This document shows, in pieces, positions 8,107 to 15,483 of a DNA stretch of 64,000 nucleotides. The stretch's first letter is position 1, and every line of letters begins with the position of its first letter. The notes beneath the pieces were generated by a model. The model ran no database searches. It was not told the DNA's origin and worked only from the letters and a program-made list of their open reading frames with translations. The translations under genes and the position numbers were made by a program. This DNA comes from Lactobacillus helsingborgensis. GTDB lineage: Bacteria; Bacillota; Bacilli; Lactobacillales; Lactobacillaceae. Where the stretch lies: contig NZ_KQ034046.1 of the NCBI RefSeq assembly GCF_000970855.1, positions 1,029,755-1,093,754 on the forward strand, written 5' to 3'.

Positions 8107-8617
8107 TAGATTGCTCCTTTCTTTTATATGTTAAAAAGTCAAATGAATATTTATTCTGCTCATCAGGGTAATGACTTTCTTTTTTAATCAAACTAAATTC
8201 ATCATATTTGATTGGAATCATTGTTGTGTCAGCAGTGAAAGTTGCTTTTATTGCCGTTTTTTCCAAGTAGTCTGCCTGCTTAATTAAAGCTTTAAAAACC
8301 GAATTGCCTCCTATCACACATAAATTCTGGTTTTTATGTTTTTCAACCCATTCTTGTAATTCATTCTTTGACTGCACAATTACGACATTTTTGTTATTTT
8401 GATATTTTCTTTTTAATTCTTTACTAGTTGTCAGAACTACATGTTTTCTGCCCGGCAAGACTTTAGGCAGGCTCATAAAAGTTTTACGCCCCATTATTAT
8501 TGAGTGACCATAAGTTATTTCTTTAAAGTGGTGTAAATCCAAGGGCAATTTCCACGGTAAATGCCCCTCTATACCAATTTGATGTTGTTGATCTTCAGCC
8601 CATACAAAAGTAATCAT
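8084..8617 (-). CDS. folA: Dihydrofolate reductase
   Basis: Reduces dihydrofolate to tetrahydrofolate with NADPH; the trimethoprim target. Of its 177 residues the active-site region IGIEGHLPWKLPLDLHHFKEIT is intact (Gly-X-Leu-Pro-Trp with the following acidic residue), followed by the NADPH-binding IIMGRKTFMSLPKVLPGRKHVVLT and the VIGGNSVFK strand. The ATG follows AAAGGAG. In many lactobacilli this gene follows thyA; no thyA lies next to it here. The downstream partner is the small membrane protein at 7918-8106. Confidence 0.93.
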   Translation of the reverse strand: MITFVWAEDQQHQIGIEGHLPWKLPLDLHHFKEITYGHSIIMGRKTFMSLPKVLPGRKHVVLTTSKELKRKYQNNKNVVIVQSKNELQEWVEKHKNQNLCVIGGNSVFKALIKQADYLEKTAIKATFTADTTMIPIKYDEFSLIKKESHYPDEQNKYSFDFLTYKRKEQSNETNINI

Positions 8618-8773
8618 TTGTTCTCCTTTAACTTAATTATACCGTTTTTGAGTGCACTTTGGGAAATACTCGCATATCTGCCGTTTATTTTTAAACGACA
8701 AATCAATTTACACATGATTTTCGCTTTTAATATTGCTATAGTTATTTAAGTAGATAAAATGATGGAGGAAAAA

Positions 8774-9082
8774 ATGACTAAAGCGGATCAATTTACAGAT
8801 GAAAAATACAACCTAATGAAACAGACAGAAGCCGATTTAATAAGGGACTTGCAAGCTGTAGTCAAGGAACCTGAAAAAGAAGCAGAGCTTAGCGCTGAAA
8901 TTTTTAAAAAGCATCAGAAATGGCTACAAATCATTATGCCTAATTATTCACCTGAAATACATTTGGGAATTGTTAGTGCCTATGACACTGATACCCGTTA
9001 TCAGTCATATTATGATGATAAGGCGGGAAAAGGTGCAACCAAAATTTTAAGCAGAATTGTCAAGAAACATTTAGCAAAATAA
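8774..9082 (+). CDS. Stand-alone TipAS-domain protein
   Basis: A 102-residue protein matching the ligand-binding TipAS domain found at the C-terminus of TipA-type MerR regulators (HQKWLQIIMPNYSPEIHLGIVSAYDTDTRYQSYYD is the characteristic stretch, about residues 54-88). Here it has no DNA-binding half. In TipA the domain traps thiopeptides; stand-alone versions are of unclear role. The ATG at 8774 has GGAGG six bases upstream and is preferred to in-frame ATGs at 8759 and 8762. It is monocistronic and ends in a strong terminator. Confidence 0.75.
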   Translation: MTKADQFTDEKYNLMKQTEADLIRDLQAVVKEPEKEAELSAEIFKKHQKWLQIIMPNYSPEIHLGIVSAYDTDTRYQSYYDDKAGKGATKILSRIVKKHLAK

Positions 9083-9111
9083 AAAGTTCTTCCTAACAGA
9101 AGAACTTTTTT
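9080..9111. terminator. Terminator shared by TipAS gene and pnuC
   Basis: The hairpin AAAAAGTTCTTC/GAAGAACTTTTT sits between convergent genes; A-runs and T-runs allow function in both directions. Its right end overlaps the pnuC stop codon. Confidence 0.85.
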
Positions 9112-9823
9112 AATGGAACCAATGTGTGTGCTTATCCGTAAAAGCTAATAAATCATTGCTTAAATACAAAATGTAGGTCAAAAATAATGTCAGATTTGCA
9201 TCCCCCTGAAAAGCAGTTACACCCCAAAGTATTATTGCTAAAATCCCCTGAATAGTCCAAAAATAATATTGCTCTCTATAATGCAACATACAAAGCATCG
9301 AACCAGTAATACCGACTGCACCTGCGGTGGCATCAATCCAGGGTCTGGGACTGATAAAAATTCGGGTATCCATTAAATAAAGCAGGCTTAAAACAACAGA
9401 GAAAAATAATAAGCTAAAAACCCAATTTTTAAAATTCAAACCACGAATATGTTTTTCAGCATTTTTCGTCCAAGACGGCAAGAGCAAAACTGGTAAGTCT
9501 AAAAGAAAAATATAGATGGCTTGCAAAATAATGTTGGCATAATTTTGCGCAGCAACAGAAACGATAATATAAATAATACTTGAAACTAACCCCAATATGC
9601 CGTTAATCGGTCTGGCATTTGTGATAGCAAGAGTGCAAGTAAATCCCAATATGGCTGCTACCATGGTAATTAGTGAAATAAAGTTTACTGACGATGAAAA
9701 AGTGGTGCCGATAATAACACCTATTCCCAACATCAATAACATATAAGTCTTAAAACTCCAACCCCGCATTTGGTTGATATACCATTGCATTTTAAAAATT
9801 CCAGTATTCAGCTGCATTTTCAT
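9110..9823 (-). CDS. pnuC: PnuC-family nicotinamide riboside transporter
   Basis: A 237-residue integral membrane protein with about seven hydrophobic segments. It matches PnuC, a facilitator that takes up nicotinamide riboside for NAD synthesis with trapping by intracellular phosphorylation. Supporting segments are the N-terminal MRGWSFKTYMLL, RPWIDATAGAVGITGSMLCMLHYREQYYFW with the conserved Trp/Tyr-rich pore region, and the C-terminal LSNDLLAF. AGGGAT lies before the ATG at 9823; ATG at 9817 is an alternative. No NrtR site or nadR gene is visible. Confidence 0.87.
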   Translation of the reverse strand: MKMQLNTGIFKMQWYINQMRGWSFKTYMLLMLGIGVIIGTTFSSSVNFISLITMVAAILGFTCTLAITNARPINGILGLVSSIIYIIVSVAAQNYANIILQAIYIFLLDLPVLLLPSWTKNAEKHIRGLNFKNWVFSLLFFSVVLSLLYLMDTRIFISPRPWIDATAGAVGITGSMLCMLHYREQYYFWTIQGILAIILWGVTAFQGDANLTLFLTYILYLSNDLLAFTDKHTHWFH

Positions 9824-9943
9824 TTTTTAAATCTATCCCTCCATCAAAATTGAATGAAAACATGTTTTTAATCATACCATACTTGAAGTGTGGGAAAAGA
9901 AATCGAACTTTTATCTGATAAAAATGTGCCACCTAAAATTGGA

Positions 9944-11098
9944 TTATTTACTATGGCTAATTGCCCATTTTAACAAAAAAGGTGATAAAACAGTGGTCAT
10001 AATAATAGCTCCAATCACAGTAGAATAAGCAGACGGCGCCAGTAAATGATTAGACAGACCTATTTGTGCAACCACCAGAGCCATTTCTCCGCGAGTAACC
10101 ATTCCCGTTCCGACCAAAAAAGCGTTTGAATTGGTAAAACCAGCTATTTTTGCCCCTAAGCCAGCTCCAATTAATTTTGAAAGTATGCTCCCTACCGTTA
10201 AAAGCAAAAACAGTAAGAAATCATTGGCAATGCTTTTAATGCTCATTTCTAGGCCAATGCTGATAAAAAAGACCGGAATAAAGCTGCTGTAACCAATAGC
10301 AGTAAAATTTTGTTTTAAGCTTTTTTGAGCTTGAGTTTTGCTTAAAGCCAATCCAGTAAAAAATGCCCCAATGACATTGCTCAGACCAACAATTTCTGCT
10401 CCCCAAGCACTTAAAATGATCACTATCATAGCTATAAGAGTCTCCGAAGCTGGTAAGGTGATTTTTTGACTTAACTTAAATAGTCGCGGTATTATCTTGA
10501 CGCTGATAAAAGCCAGCAAAAATAAGTAAAGAATTTGCAGGAATATCGCCAATATTAATTTTAAACCGGCACTATTTTTGGCGGTTGCAACCCCGATCAT
10601 ACTTGTAGCAACGCTTAATAATAAAATCGAAAGTAAGTCATCAACCACTGCTGCTCCTAAAATAGTCAGCCCCTCTTTGCTGTTTAATCGACCCATTTCC
10701 TGCAAAACAGCCACCGAAATTGAAACAGAAGTTGCCGCAAAAGTTAATCCTAAAAAGATGCTTTCTAATTGTGAAAAATGAAAAAAGATGCCAGTGGCAT
10801 AAGCTACTATGATTGGTATTATCATTCCGCACACAGCTACCAAAAAACTGGGACGTAATAATTTGACTAATATCTTTAGATCACTTTCTAAACCAGCTAA
10901 AAACATTAATAGAATTACTCCCAAATCAGAAAAGACTTTTATCATGTCATTTGGTTGCACAATGTTTAATACTGCCGGGCCTACTATAATCCCGGCAAGA
11001 AGTTCACCTATGACCGCTGGTAAATTCAATCTATTGCTTAACTGGCCGCCAATTAGTGTTGCCAGCAAAATGATAAATAAAGTTTCTAAGAATTGCAT
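9944..11098 (-). CDS. CPA2-family cation/proton antiporter (NapA/Kef type)
   Basis: A 384-residue membrane protein with about 12 helices, homologous to Na+/H+ or K+/H+ antiporters of the CPA2 family. Recognisable parts: the N-terminal GELLAGIIVGPAVL helix, LTFAATSVSISVAVLQEMG and AAVVDDLLSILLL with paired aspartates of the ion site, and MVTRGEMALVVAQIG near the C-terminus. There is no C-terminal RCK/TrkA-N domain. A GTG at 11116 is in frame, but GGAAAG precedes the ATG at 11098, which I use. A terminator-like hairpin lies immediately upstream. Ion specificity cannot be told. Confidence 0.88.
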   Translation of the reverse strand: MQFLETLFIILLATLIGGQLSNRLNLPAVIGELLAGIIVGPAVLNIVQPNDMIKVFSDLGVILLMFLAGLESDLKILVKLLRPSFLVAVCGMIIPIIVAYATGIFFHFSQLESIFLGLTFAATSVSISVAVLQEMGRLNSKEGLTILGAAVVDDLLSILLLSVATSMIGVATAKNSAGLKLILAIFLQILYLFLLAFISVKIIPRLFKLSQKITLPASETLIAMIVIILSAWGAEIVGLSNVIGAFFTGLALSKTQAQKSLKQNFTAIGYSSFIPVFFISIGLEMSIKSIANDFLLFLLLTVGSILSKLIGAGLGAKIAGFTNSNAFLVGTGMVTRGEMALVVAQIGLSNHLLAPSAYSTVIGAIIMTTVLSPFLLKWAISHSK

Positions 11099-11118
11099 TT
11101 TAAATCTACTTTCCACAT

Positions 11119-11216
11119 AAAAAAGACCTTCAAAAATCAGACAGGCAACCCAAACCTGAAACTAATTCTTGAAAGTCTATGACTCCAACCTAATACTTAT
11201 TAGTATTGATATTATA
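11119..11216 (-). promoter_or_regulatory. Leader with terminator hairpin before the CPA2 antiporter gene
   Basis: On the minus strand a TATAAT lies at 11216-11211. A small hairpin follows (11207-11202 with 11197-11192), then a 9-bp stem (11177-11169 with 11133-11125) closing an inner CAGG/CCTG hairpin and followed by six T's (11124-11119), 20 nt before the antiporter ATG. It may simply terminate azlCD (stop 60 bp upstream), or act as an attenuator for the antiporter. Confidence 0.5.
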
Positions 11217-11236
11217 ACAAACTTACCTAATAGCTG

Positions 11237-11560
11237 CTAAATTAAGCGGATAACAGCCAAAGAAACTATCCCCACTAACACAATAACCAACAATGACTTA
11301 CTAATAATCGCGGCGGCAAAAGTTGGAATTGATGCTAAAACATACTCCACATTAAATTGGGGTAAGTGTCCCGGTTTTGCGAGCAATAAATTACTGAACC
11401 AAAGCGCAGACATAATCACAATTGGCACAAATGAAAGAAAATCAACCAATTTTTCTGGTAAAGAAAATTTTTTTAACAAAATGAAGGGAATTATCCTTGA
11501 TAACCAGGTCGCAAGACCGCAGCCTAAAATCGTTAACAACGTATAATTAGAAGAAGACAT
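11237..11560 (-). CDS. azlD: AzlD-like small subunit of branched-chain amino acid exporter
   Basis: A 107-residue protein with three to four hydrophobic helices and the AzlD-type segments LATWLSRIIPFILLKKF and VPIVIMSALWFSNLL. AzlD partners AzlC to export branched-chain amino acids or their analogues. It overlaps the end of azlC by 14 bp, the usual arrangement. The substrate is inferred from the family only. Confidence 0.87.
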   Translation of the reverse strand: MSSSNYTLLTILGCGLATWLSRIIPFILLKKFSLPEKLVDFLSFVPIVIMSALWFSNLLLAKPGHLPQFNVEYVLASIPTFAAAIISKSLLVIVLVGIVSLAVIRLI

Positions 11561-12254
11561 ACTTAAGCACCATTCCTAAACTACAACCAATCAGGGTTAC
11601 CACTATCACAACCATATTTGCTGGTAAGACAATTGTCAGTAAATACGTCAAAACAAAAGTGATTGCTATGACAATAATCTGCAAAAGTTTCTGCAATTTT
11701 TTATCACCAACAACTTGCAAATATAATAAGCCAATAAACATGGCTACAAGAGCAAAATCAAGTCCAAATTTCTCTGGACTAGTAACAAAACTGCCTAGGA
11801 ATGAACCAATCAGAGTGGCAATTAACCAAGTTATGTAAGACACAATATTTGCGGTATTAAACCAATCGAAGGTCATTTTACCAGAGGTATAATTAACCTT
11901 ATTCATGCTCAGGGCAAAACTCTCATCTGTCAGAAAAGTGCCGATCAGAATGCCCTTACCCAAATTATCTTTTTTAAAATACCTTGCTACCGTGGTGCTC
12001 ATTAAAATCATACGGGAATTGACTAAAAAAGTAGCCAAAATGATTGAAGCAATAGGACTGCCCGCAGCCAACATGCTCACAGTAGTGAATTGGGCAGAGC
12101 CAGCGTATATAATTACAGACATCAAAAAGACATTTAAAGTAGAAAAACCACTTGCTTTGCCAATAATGCCAAAAGCCATGCCAATACCAACGTAGCCAAA
12201 GACTGTTGGAATTGCATCTATCACTGCAGCACGTTTAGTTAATGAGCTATCCAT
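11547..12254 (-). CDS. azlC: AzlC-family branched-chain amino acid exporter, large subunit
   Basis: A 235-residue membrane protein. The N-terminal AIPTVFGYVGIGMAFGIIGKASGF and SVIIYAGSAQFTTVSMLAAG motifs are the AzlC signature, followed by FLTDESFALSM. With AzlD it forms an efflux system for branched-chain amino acids. AGAGGTG precedes the ATG. No Lrp/AzlB-type regulator is adjacent. Confidence 0.9.
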   Translation of the reverse strand: MDSSLTKRAAVIDAIPTVFGYVGIGMAFGIIGKASGFSTLNVFLMSVIIYAGSAQFTTVSMLAAGSPIASIILATFLVNSRMILMSTTVARYFKKDNLGKGILIGTFLTDESFALSMNKVNYTSGKMTFDWFNTANIVSYITWLIATLIGSFLGSFVTSPEKFGLDFALVAMFIGLLYLQVVGDKKLQKLLQIIVIAITFVLTYLLTIVLPANMVVIVVTLIGCSLGMVLKYVFF

Positions 12255-12363
12255 CTTGCACCTCTTTATCTTGAAACATTAATATAAAATTAAATTGAAG
12301 TTAGCTTACATTAGACGATTAAAAAAGTCAAACTCCTTTCAGTCATAAAATATTTCGCCAACT

Positions 12364-12398
12364 AAAAACTAGCTCGCTAAAAAGTAGCAGCTAGTTTC
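12364..12398 (-). terminator. Terminator of the carboxymuconolactone-decarboxylase-family gene
   Basis: On the minus strand, an imperfect stem AAACTAGCT/AGCTAGTTT with inner pairing is followed by TTTTT, 10 bp after the stop codon. Confidence 0.75.
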
Positions 12399-12408
12399 AG
12401 GAATGAGC

Positions 12409-12816
12409 TTATTCATTTTTATTTGTTTTTGTAAAATCTACTCCGCGGTCTTTAAACACTTCTTTAGCAACAGTAATCGCATTCAGCACTTTGGGAAAGC
12501 CCACATAAGGAATAGTTTGAATAAAAGTTTCAATTATTTCTTCCGGCGTTAAACCAACATTCAAGGCACCATTGATATGAACATTCAGCTGTGGTTCGGT
12601 ATCGCCCTGTGTTAACAAAGTTGTGATGGTGATCATTTCTCTTTGCTTTAGATCTAAAACACCGCGATCATATACATCACCAAACGCAAACTCAATAATG
12701 TAGCGCCCGACGTCTTCAGATAAGCCAGCCAGTGATTTAATAACGGATTTACCACCTTCGCTGTCAACTTTTTCTAAATTTGCTAAACCTTTTTGATAGC
12801 GTTCATCATTTTTCAT
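12409..12816 (-). CDS. Carboxymuconolactone decarboxylase family protein
   Basis: A 135-residue alpha-helical protein of the AhpD/CMD family (segments LKQREMITITTLLTQGDTEPQLNVHINGALNVGLTPEEIIETF and PYVGFPKVLNAI). There is no CxxC redox pair of AhpD, so it is not a classic alkylhydroperoxidase partner. Similar genes sit next to MerR/AdhR-type electrophile regulators in Firmicutes. The ATG at 12816 follows AAAAAGGAGAG; an upstream in-frame ATG (12852) is embedded in the promoter. It is controlled by a 19-bp-spaced promoter and divergent from a MerR gene, so probably aldehyde or quinone stress related. Confidence 0.88.
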   Translation of the reverse strand: MKNDERYQKGLANLEKVDSEGGKSVIKSLAGLSEDVGRYIIEFAFGDVYDRGVLDLKQREMITITTLLTQGDTEPQLNVHINGALNVGLTPEEIIETFIQTIPYVGFPKVLNAITVAKEVFKDRGVDFTKTNKNE

Positions 12817-12860
12817 AGTATCTCTCCTTTTTATTCTGCAAACTTGTTTCAACAGTTATT

Positions 12861-12891
12861 AGAATAGTTGCTGGAGTGCAGTCCATGTCAA
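12861..12891 (-). promoter_or_regulatory. MerR-type promoter with 19-bp spacer and central dyad
   Basis: On the minus strand, -35 TTGACA (12891-12886) and -10 TATTCT (12866-12861) are 19 bp apart, the over-long spacing typical of MerR-activated promoters. The spacer holds the 14-bp dyad TGGAsTGCAsTCCA (12872-12885), similar to the GGAGT/ACTCC operators of the AdhR/NmlR group. It drives the CMD-family gene. Confidence 0.85.
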
Positions 12892-12956
12892 CTACTATTT
12901 TAAAAATATTACGACATGGTAAAATATAATCATATACTGTTAAGGAAGGAAATCAG

Positions 12957-13325
12957 ATGAAATATTCAATTGGTCAATTTGCCGAACTTAGTGGCTTTTC
13001 AATTGACACACTGCGTTACTACGAAAAGCAAAAACTGCTTTTTCCCAGTCGTGATAAAAACAACCGCAGATTTTATACCAAAAAAGATGTGGCTTGGATT
13101 AGTTTTATTTCGCGCTTAAAAAAGACCGGTATGAGCATCAAAGAAATGCAAAAATATGCTAAATTGCGCTATGTGGGTGACCAAACTATTCCTGAACGGC
13201 TGGTTTTGTTGTTCAATCAACTAGATAATTTACATGAAGAAGAAAAGAAAATTAATGATAATATTGCATTTGTAGAACAGAAAATCAAAACTTATCTCAA
13301 AACAATCGGAGATTTTAAGGAATGA
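12957..13325 (+). CDS. MerR-family regulator, AdhR/NmlR-like but lacking the cysteine
   Basis: A 122-residue regulator. Residues 1-70 form the winged helix (YSIGQFAELSGFSIDTLRYYE, then NNRRFYTKKDVAWI), and residues 80-118 form a dimerisation coiled coil. It is short, with no effector domain, like the aldehyde/thiol-stress regulators AdhR and NmlR. By eye alignment, the reactive cysteine of that group is replaced by Arg in FISRLKKTGMS, and the protein has no cysteine at all. AAGGAAGG lies before the ATG. It is divergent from the CMD-family gene, whose promoter it probably twists open through the dyad at 12872-12885. Confidence 0.88.
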   Translation: MKYSIGQFAELSGFSIDTLRYYEKQKLLFPSRDKNNRRFYTKKDVAWISFISRLKKTGMSIKEMQKYAKLRYVGDQTIPERLVLLFNQLDNLHEEEKKINDNIAFVEQKIKTYLKTIGDFKE

Positions 13326-13462
13326 TGGTAATTCTTTTACTTTGACTGCCTTTATAAAAACTATTGATTGACTATGAGCCGGTAAATAGCAAGCTCAGTT
13401 TTGACTAGTCTGACTAAATGCAAAGCAAGTACTCTTTTTACCGATTTATGATAAATGTCAAG

Positions 13463-13490
13463 TTGAAAAAATTTTCAGATACGGTATAAT
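13463..13490 (+). promoter_or_regulatory. tRNA-Ser promoter
   Basis: The -35 TTGAAA (13463-13468) and -10 TATAAT (13485-13490), with 16-bp spacing, lie 13 bp before the tRNA 5' end. Confidence 0.7.
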
Positions 13491-13502
13491 GTTATTCGTT
13501 AT

Positions 13503-13591
13503 GGAGAGTTGGCAGAGTGGTAATGCACCGGACTCGAAATCCGGCGAACCAAGTTTTCCTTGGCGCGCAGGTTCAAATCCTGTACTCTCCT
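13503..13591 (+). tRNA. tRNA-Ser (anticodon CGA)
   Basis: The acceptor arms GGAGAGT and ACTCTCC pair. The anticodon loop CTCGAAA is closed by CCGGA/TCCGG, giving anticodon CGA. A long variable arm follows, as expected for a class II serine tRNA, then the T loop GTTCAAATC. The 3' CCA is not encoded. A terminator-like hairpin follows at 13691-13720. Confidence 0.95.
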
Positions 13592-14063
13592 TAAATATAT
13601 GGTCTTAAAACTTGGTATATCAACATTTTTAATTTATGTGATCGCCAAATGTTCGCAACCTTTTAATTAAAGTAATACATTATTCAAGATAAAAGAGCAG
13701 TTTCTATAACTGCTCCTTTATTTATAATCTACCAATTTTTAAATTAGAATGTTATTGTATTTGAATATTGTTAATGTTGCTTGTGGCGAACCAATTTTTA
13801 CCGAGCAAAACATTATAGATATCTTGATTTAACCCTTGATCATGAACCCTCTAGAAAATTATTCACATTAAAATACCAAAGAACAGAAACTATGGCCTTA
13901 TTATTCTTAGTAAAAAAGGCCACCGAAAATACTCGGAAAAGTTGTCCATGTAGAATATGATGTTCAATAGCACTGAAAAACATATACCAATTTATTCTTT
14001 TAAGACAGTTATAAAAATGGTAAATTATAAATGTATAGTTACAAGTATAATGGGAGAAGGCAA
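13592..14063. other. Gene-free AT-rich stretch with a terminator hairpin
   Basis: I see no convincing gene. A hairpin GAGCAGTT/AACTGCTC (13695-13702 with 13708-13715) followed by CTTTA probably ends the tRNA transcript. A plus-strand stretch at about 13841-13960 reads open for roughly 39 codons without a start or ribosome binding site and may be a decayed remnant; the minus-strand reading there is equally unsupported. Confidence 0.5.
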
Positions 14064-14894
14064 ATGAAATTATTATGGATAATTGCACTAATAATCTTTG
14101 TTATTTACATAATTATTAGTGATAGAAAATTAGAAAATAACAAAAATTATAAAGAAGCATCAACACCAAGTAAAAATCCATCAAAGGAGCTGTTAGTGAA
14201 ACGTTGGTGGGTATGGGGGTTAATACTAGTTTTAATTTGTGGTTTCTTTGTCTCAAATTCAAAAGATTCCGAAAGTCATAATGAAACATACAAGACTACC
14301 ACACATCATTTTAAAAAGCCATCACCGATAAAAAAGAGAAAAAAGCTTTCTGCTTATACTACCAAAAAGGTTTCCAAATTTATACCAGTGAAAAACACTG
14401 CTAAAGCAGTTACTTTAGGTGCTGGTAAGTATAAAGTCGGCAGAGATATCAAGCCAGGCAGATACGTTATTAAAGCTGTCAAGGGCAGTGGTAATTTATC
14501 TAACAGCGATTTCACTATTAACGTTATTTTAGGAAACGATGCTAATGGCGATCGGTTAACTTCTTTTACTACCAACTTAGTAAAAAACGACAAAATCAAG
14601 ATAGATTGGATAGAGTCTACAAGCTTCACACCAACACCAGATAAATATACATATAAAACAAAAATAAGTGCTGGTATATGGTTAGTAGGACTTGATATTA
14701 AACCCGGAAGATATGTCATACGGCCAATAAAAGGCAGAGGTAATTTAATATCGGAAGATGGTTCTGATGATAATTTAAACGAAATATTAGGCAAAATTGC
14801 TGAAAAAGGTCAAGTCAGCAAAGTAACGGCTGATTTAACTGCTGGAGAAGTTATATTGTCTACTATAGAATTAATTGGCTTAAGTAAAAAATAA
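14064..14894 (+). CDS. Membrane-anchored protein with two tandem GxYxVGxDIKPGRY repeats, function unknown
   Basis: A 276-residue protein. Two hydrophobic helices (residues 1-19 and 48-65) flank a short charged loop. A Lys/His-rich linker follows, then two homologous beta-rich domains: GAGKYKVGRDIKPGRYVIKA (about 119-138) and SAGIWLVGLDIKPGRYVIRP (about 202-221), each starting a 70-75-residue unit. Similar 'KPGRY' units occur in exported Firmicute and actinobacterial proteins of unknown role. The ATG at 14064 follows GGGAGAAGG and is preferred to 14031. No operon partner; it lies in an AT-rich accessory block. Confidence 0.7.
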   Translation: MKLLWIIALIIFVIYIIISDRKLENNKNYKEASTPSKNPSKELLVKRWWVWGLILVLICGFFVSNSKDSESHNETYKTTTHHFKKPSPIKKRKKLSAYTTKKVSKFIPVKNTAKAVTLGAGKYKVGRDIKPGRYVIKAVKGSGNLSNSDFTINVILGNDANGDRLTSFTTNLVKNDKIKIDWIESTSFTPTPDKYTYKTKISAGIWLVGLDIKPGRYVIRPIKGRGNLISEDGSDDNLNEILGKIAEKGQVSKVTADLTAGEVILSTIELIGLSKK

Positions 14895-14920
14895 GATTTA
14901 AATATTTTTGAAAATGAAAA

Positions 14921-14962
14921 ACTTCTAAGAAATCACTATTCGAATTTAGATTTCTTAGAAGT
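14921..14962 (-). terminator. Perfect 14-bp hairpin with minus-strand T-run
   Basis: Arms ACTTCTAAGAAATC/GATTTCTTAGAAGT around a 14-nt loop, followed on the minus strand by TTTTTCATTTT. It could stop antisense or read-through transcripts entering the 14064-14894 gene from the right. Confidence 0.5.
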
Positions 14963-15113
14963 AACACAAATACAACAGGGTTATGCCCTTTTGCATACAC
15001 TATTAAAATTAAGCCACCCAAAAATACTAATAAGAACCATGGATTAAATATGATTCTGTTTTATTAAATTTCAACTAATGATATTATGTTTATTATATTG
15101 TTATGTAATAAAA

Positions 15114-15143
15114 GAGTCACTCAAATCTAATTGATGAGACTCC
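15114..15143 (-). terminator. Probable terminator downstream of the 15484-16188 gene
   Basis: A minus-strand stem with arms GAGTCTCA and TGAGTGACTC followed by TTTTATT. It lies 340 bp after the stop codon, so the mRNA would have an unusually long 3' region. Confidence 0.55.
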
Positions 15144-15483
15144 CCCAAATTTGTCTTAAATTGGGTATATTTATGTAAATATATTACATTTACAAGTTCA
15201 TTATTGACATTATGCTATATATAGCCAACACTATTTACGTCCTATAACCTTACAATAACTATTTTCACACTTTAAAGTATTACAACGAAATTACTTCTAA
15301 TTCATCACTTTTCTGTCCCATCTTAGCTATTTATCTTTTAGTGTGTGTTCTATAACAATATATAGGAAATTATAAACTCTGCGATTCAAAATCTAATTGA
15401 TTTGTTTTACATCCAAAATTTAAGTACAAAACTCATTAGTAAATAAATTGTCTAGTATTAGTGTCAAATTTATTTTCTTTAAA

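Larger units (their letters stand above)
14895..15483. other. Gene-free AT-rich region with two hairpins
   Basis: No gene is supported. It contains a perfect 14-bp inverted repeat (14921-14934 with 14949-14962), T-rich on its minus-strand exit, and a second hairpin (15114-15143) that on the minus strand reads GAGTCTCA/TGAGTGACTC then TTTTATT, a plausible terminator for the gene at 15484-16188. Confidence 0.5.

Noticed and set aside
11905-12195. 96-codon plus-strand frame antisense to azlC
   Set aside because: Shadow of a membrane-protein gene; no ribosome binding site or family match.
13841-13960. Plus-strand stretch of about 39 codons without stop, possible transposase remnant
   Set aside because: No start, no ribosome binding site, and I could not match it to a transposase family; recorded only as a possible remnant.
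13840-14088. 82-codon minus-strand open frame
   Set aside because: No ribosome binding site, aromatic-rich noise-like composition, and it overlaps the well-supported start region of the 14064-14894 gene.
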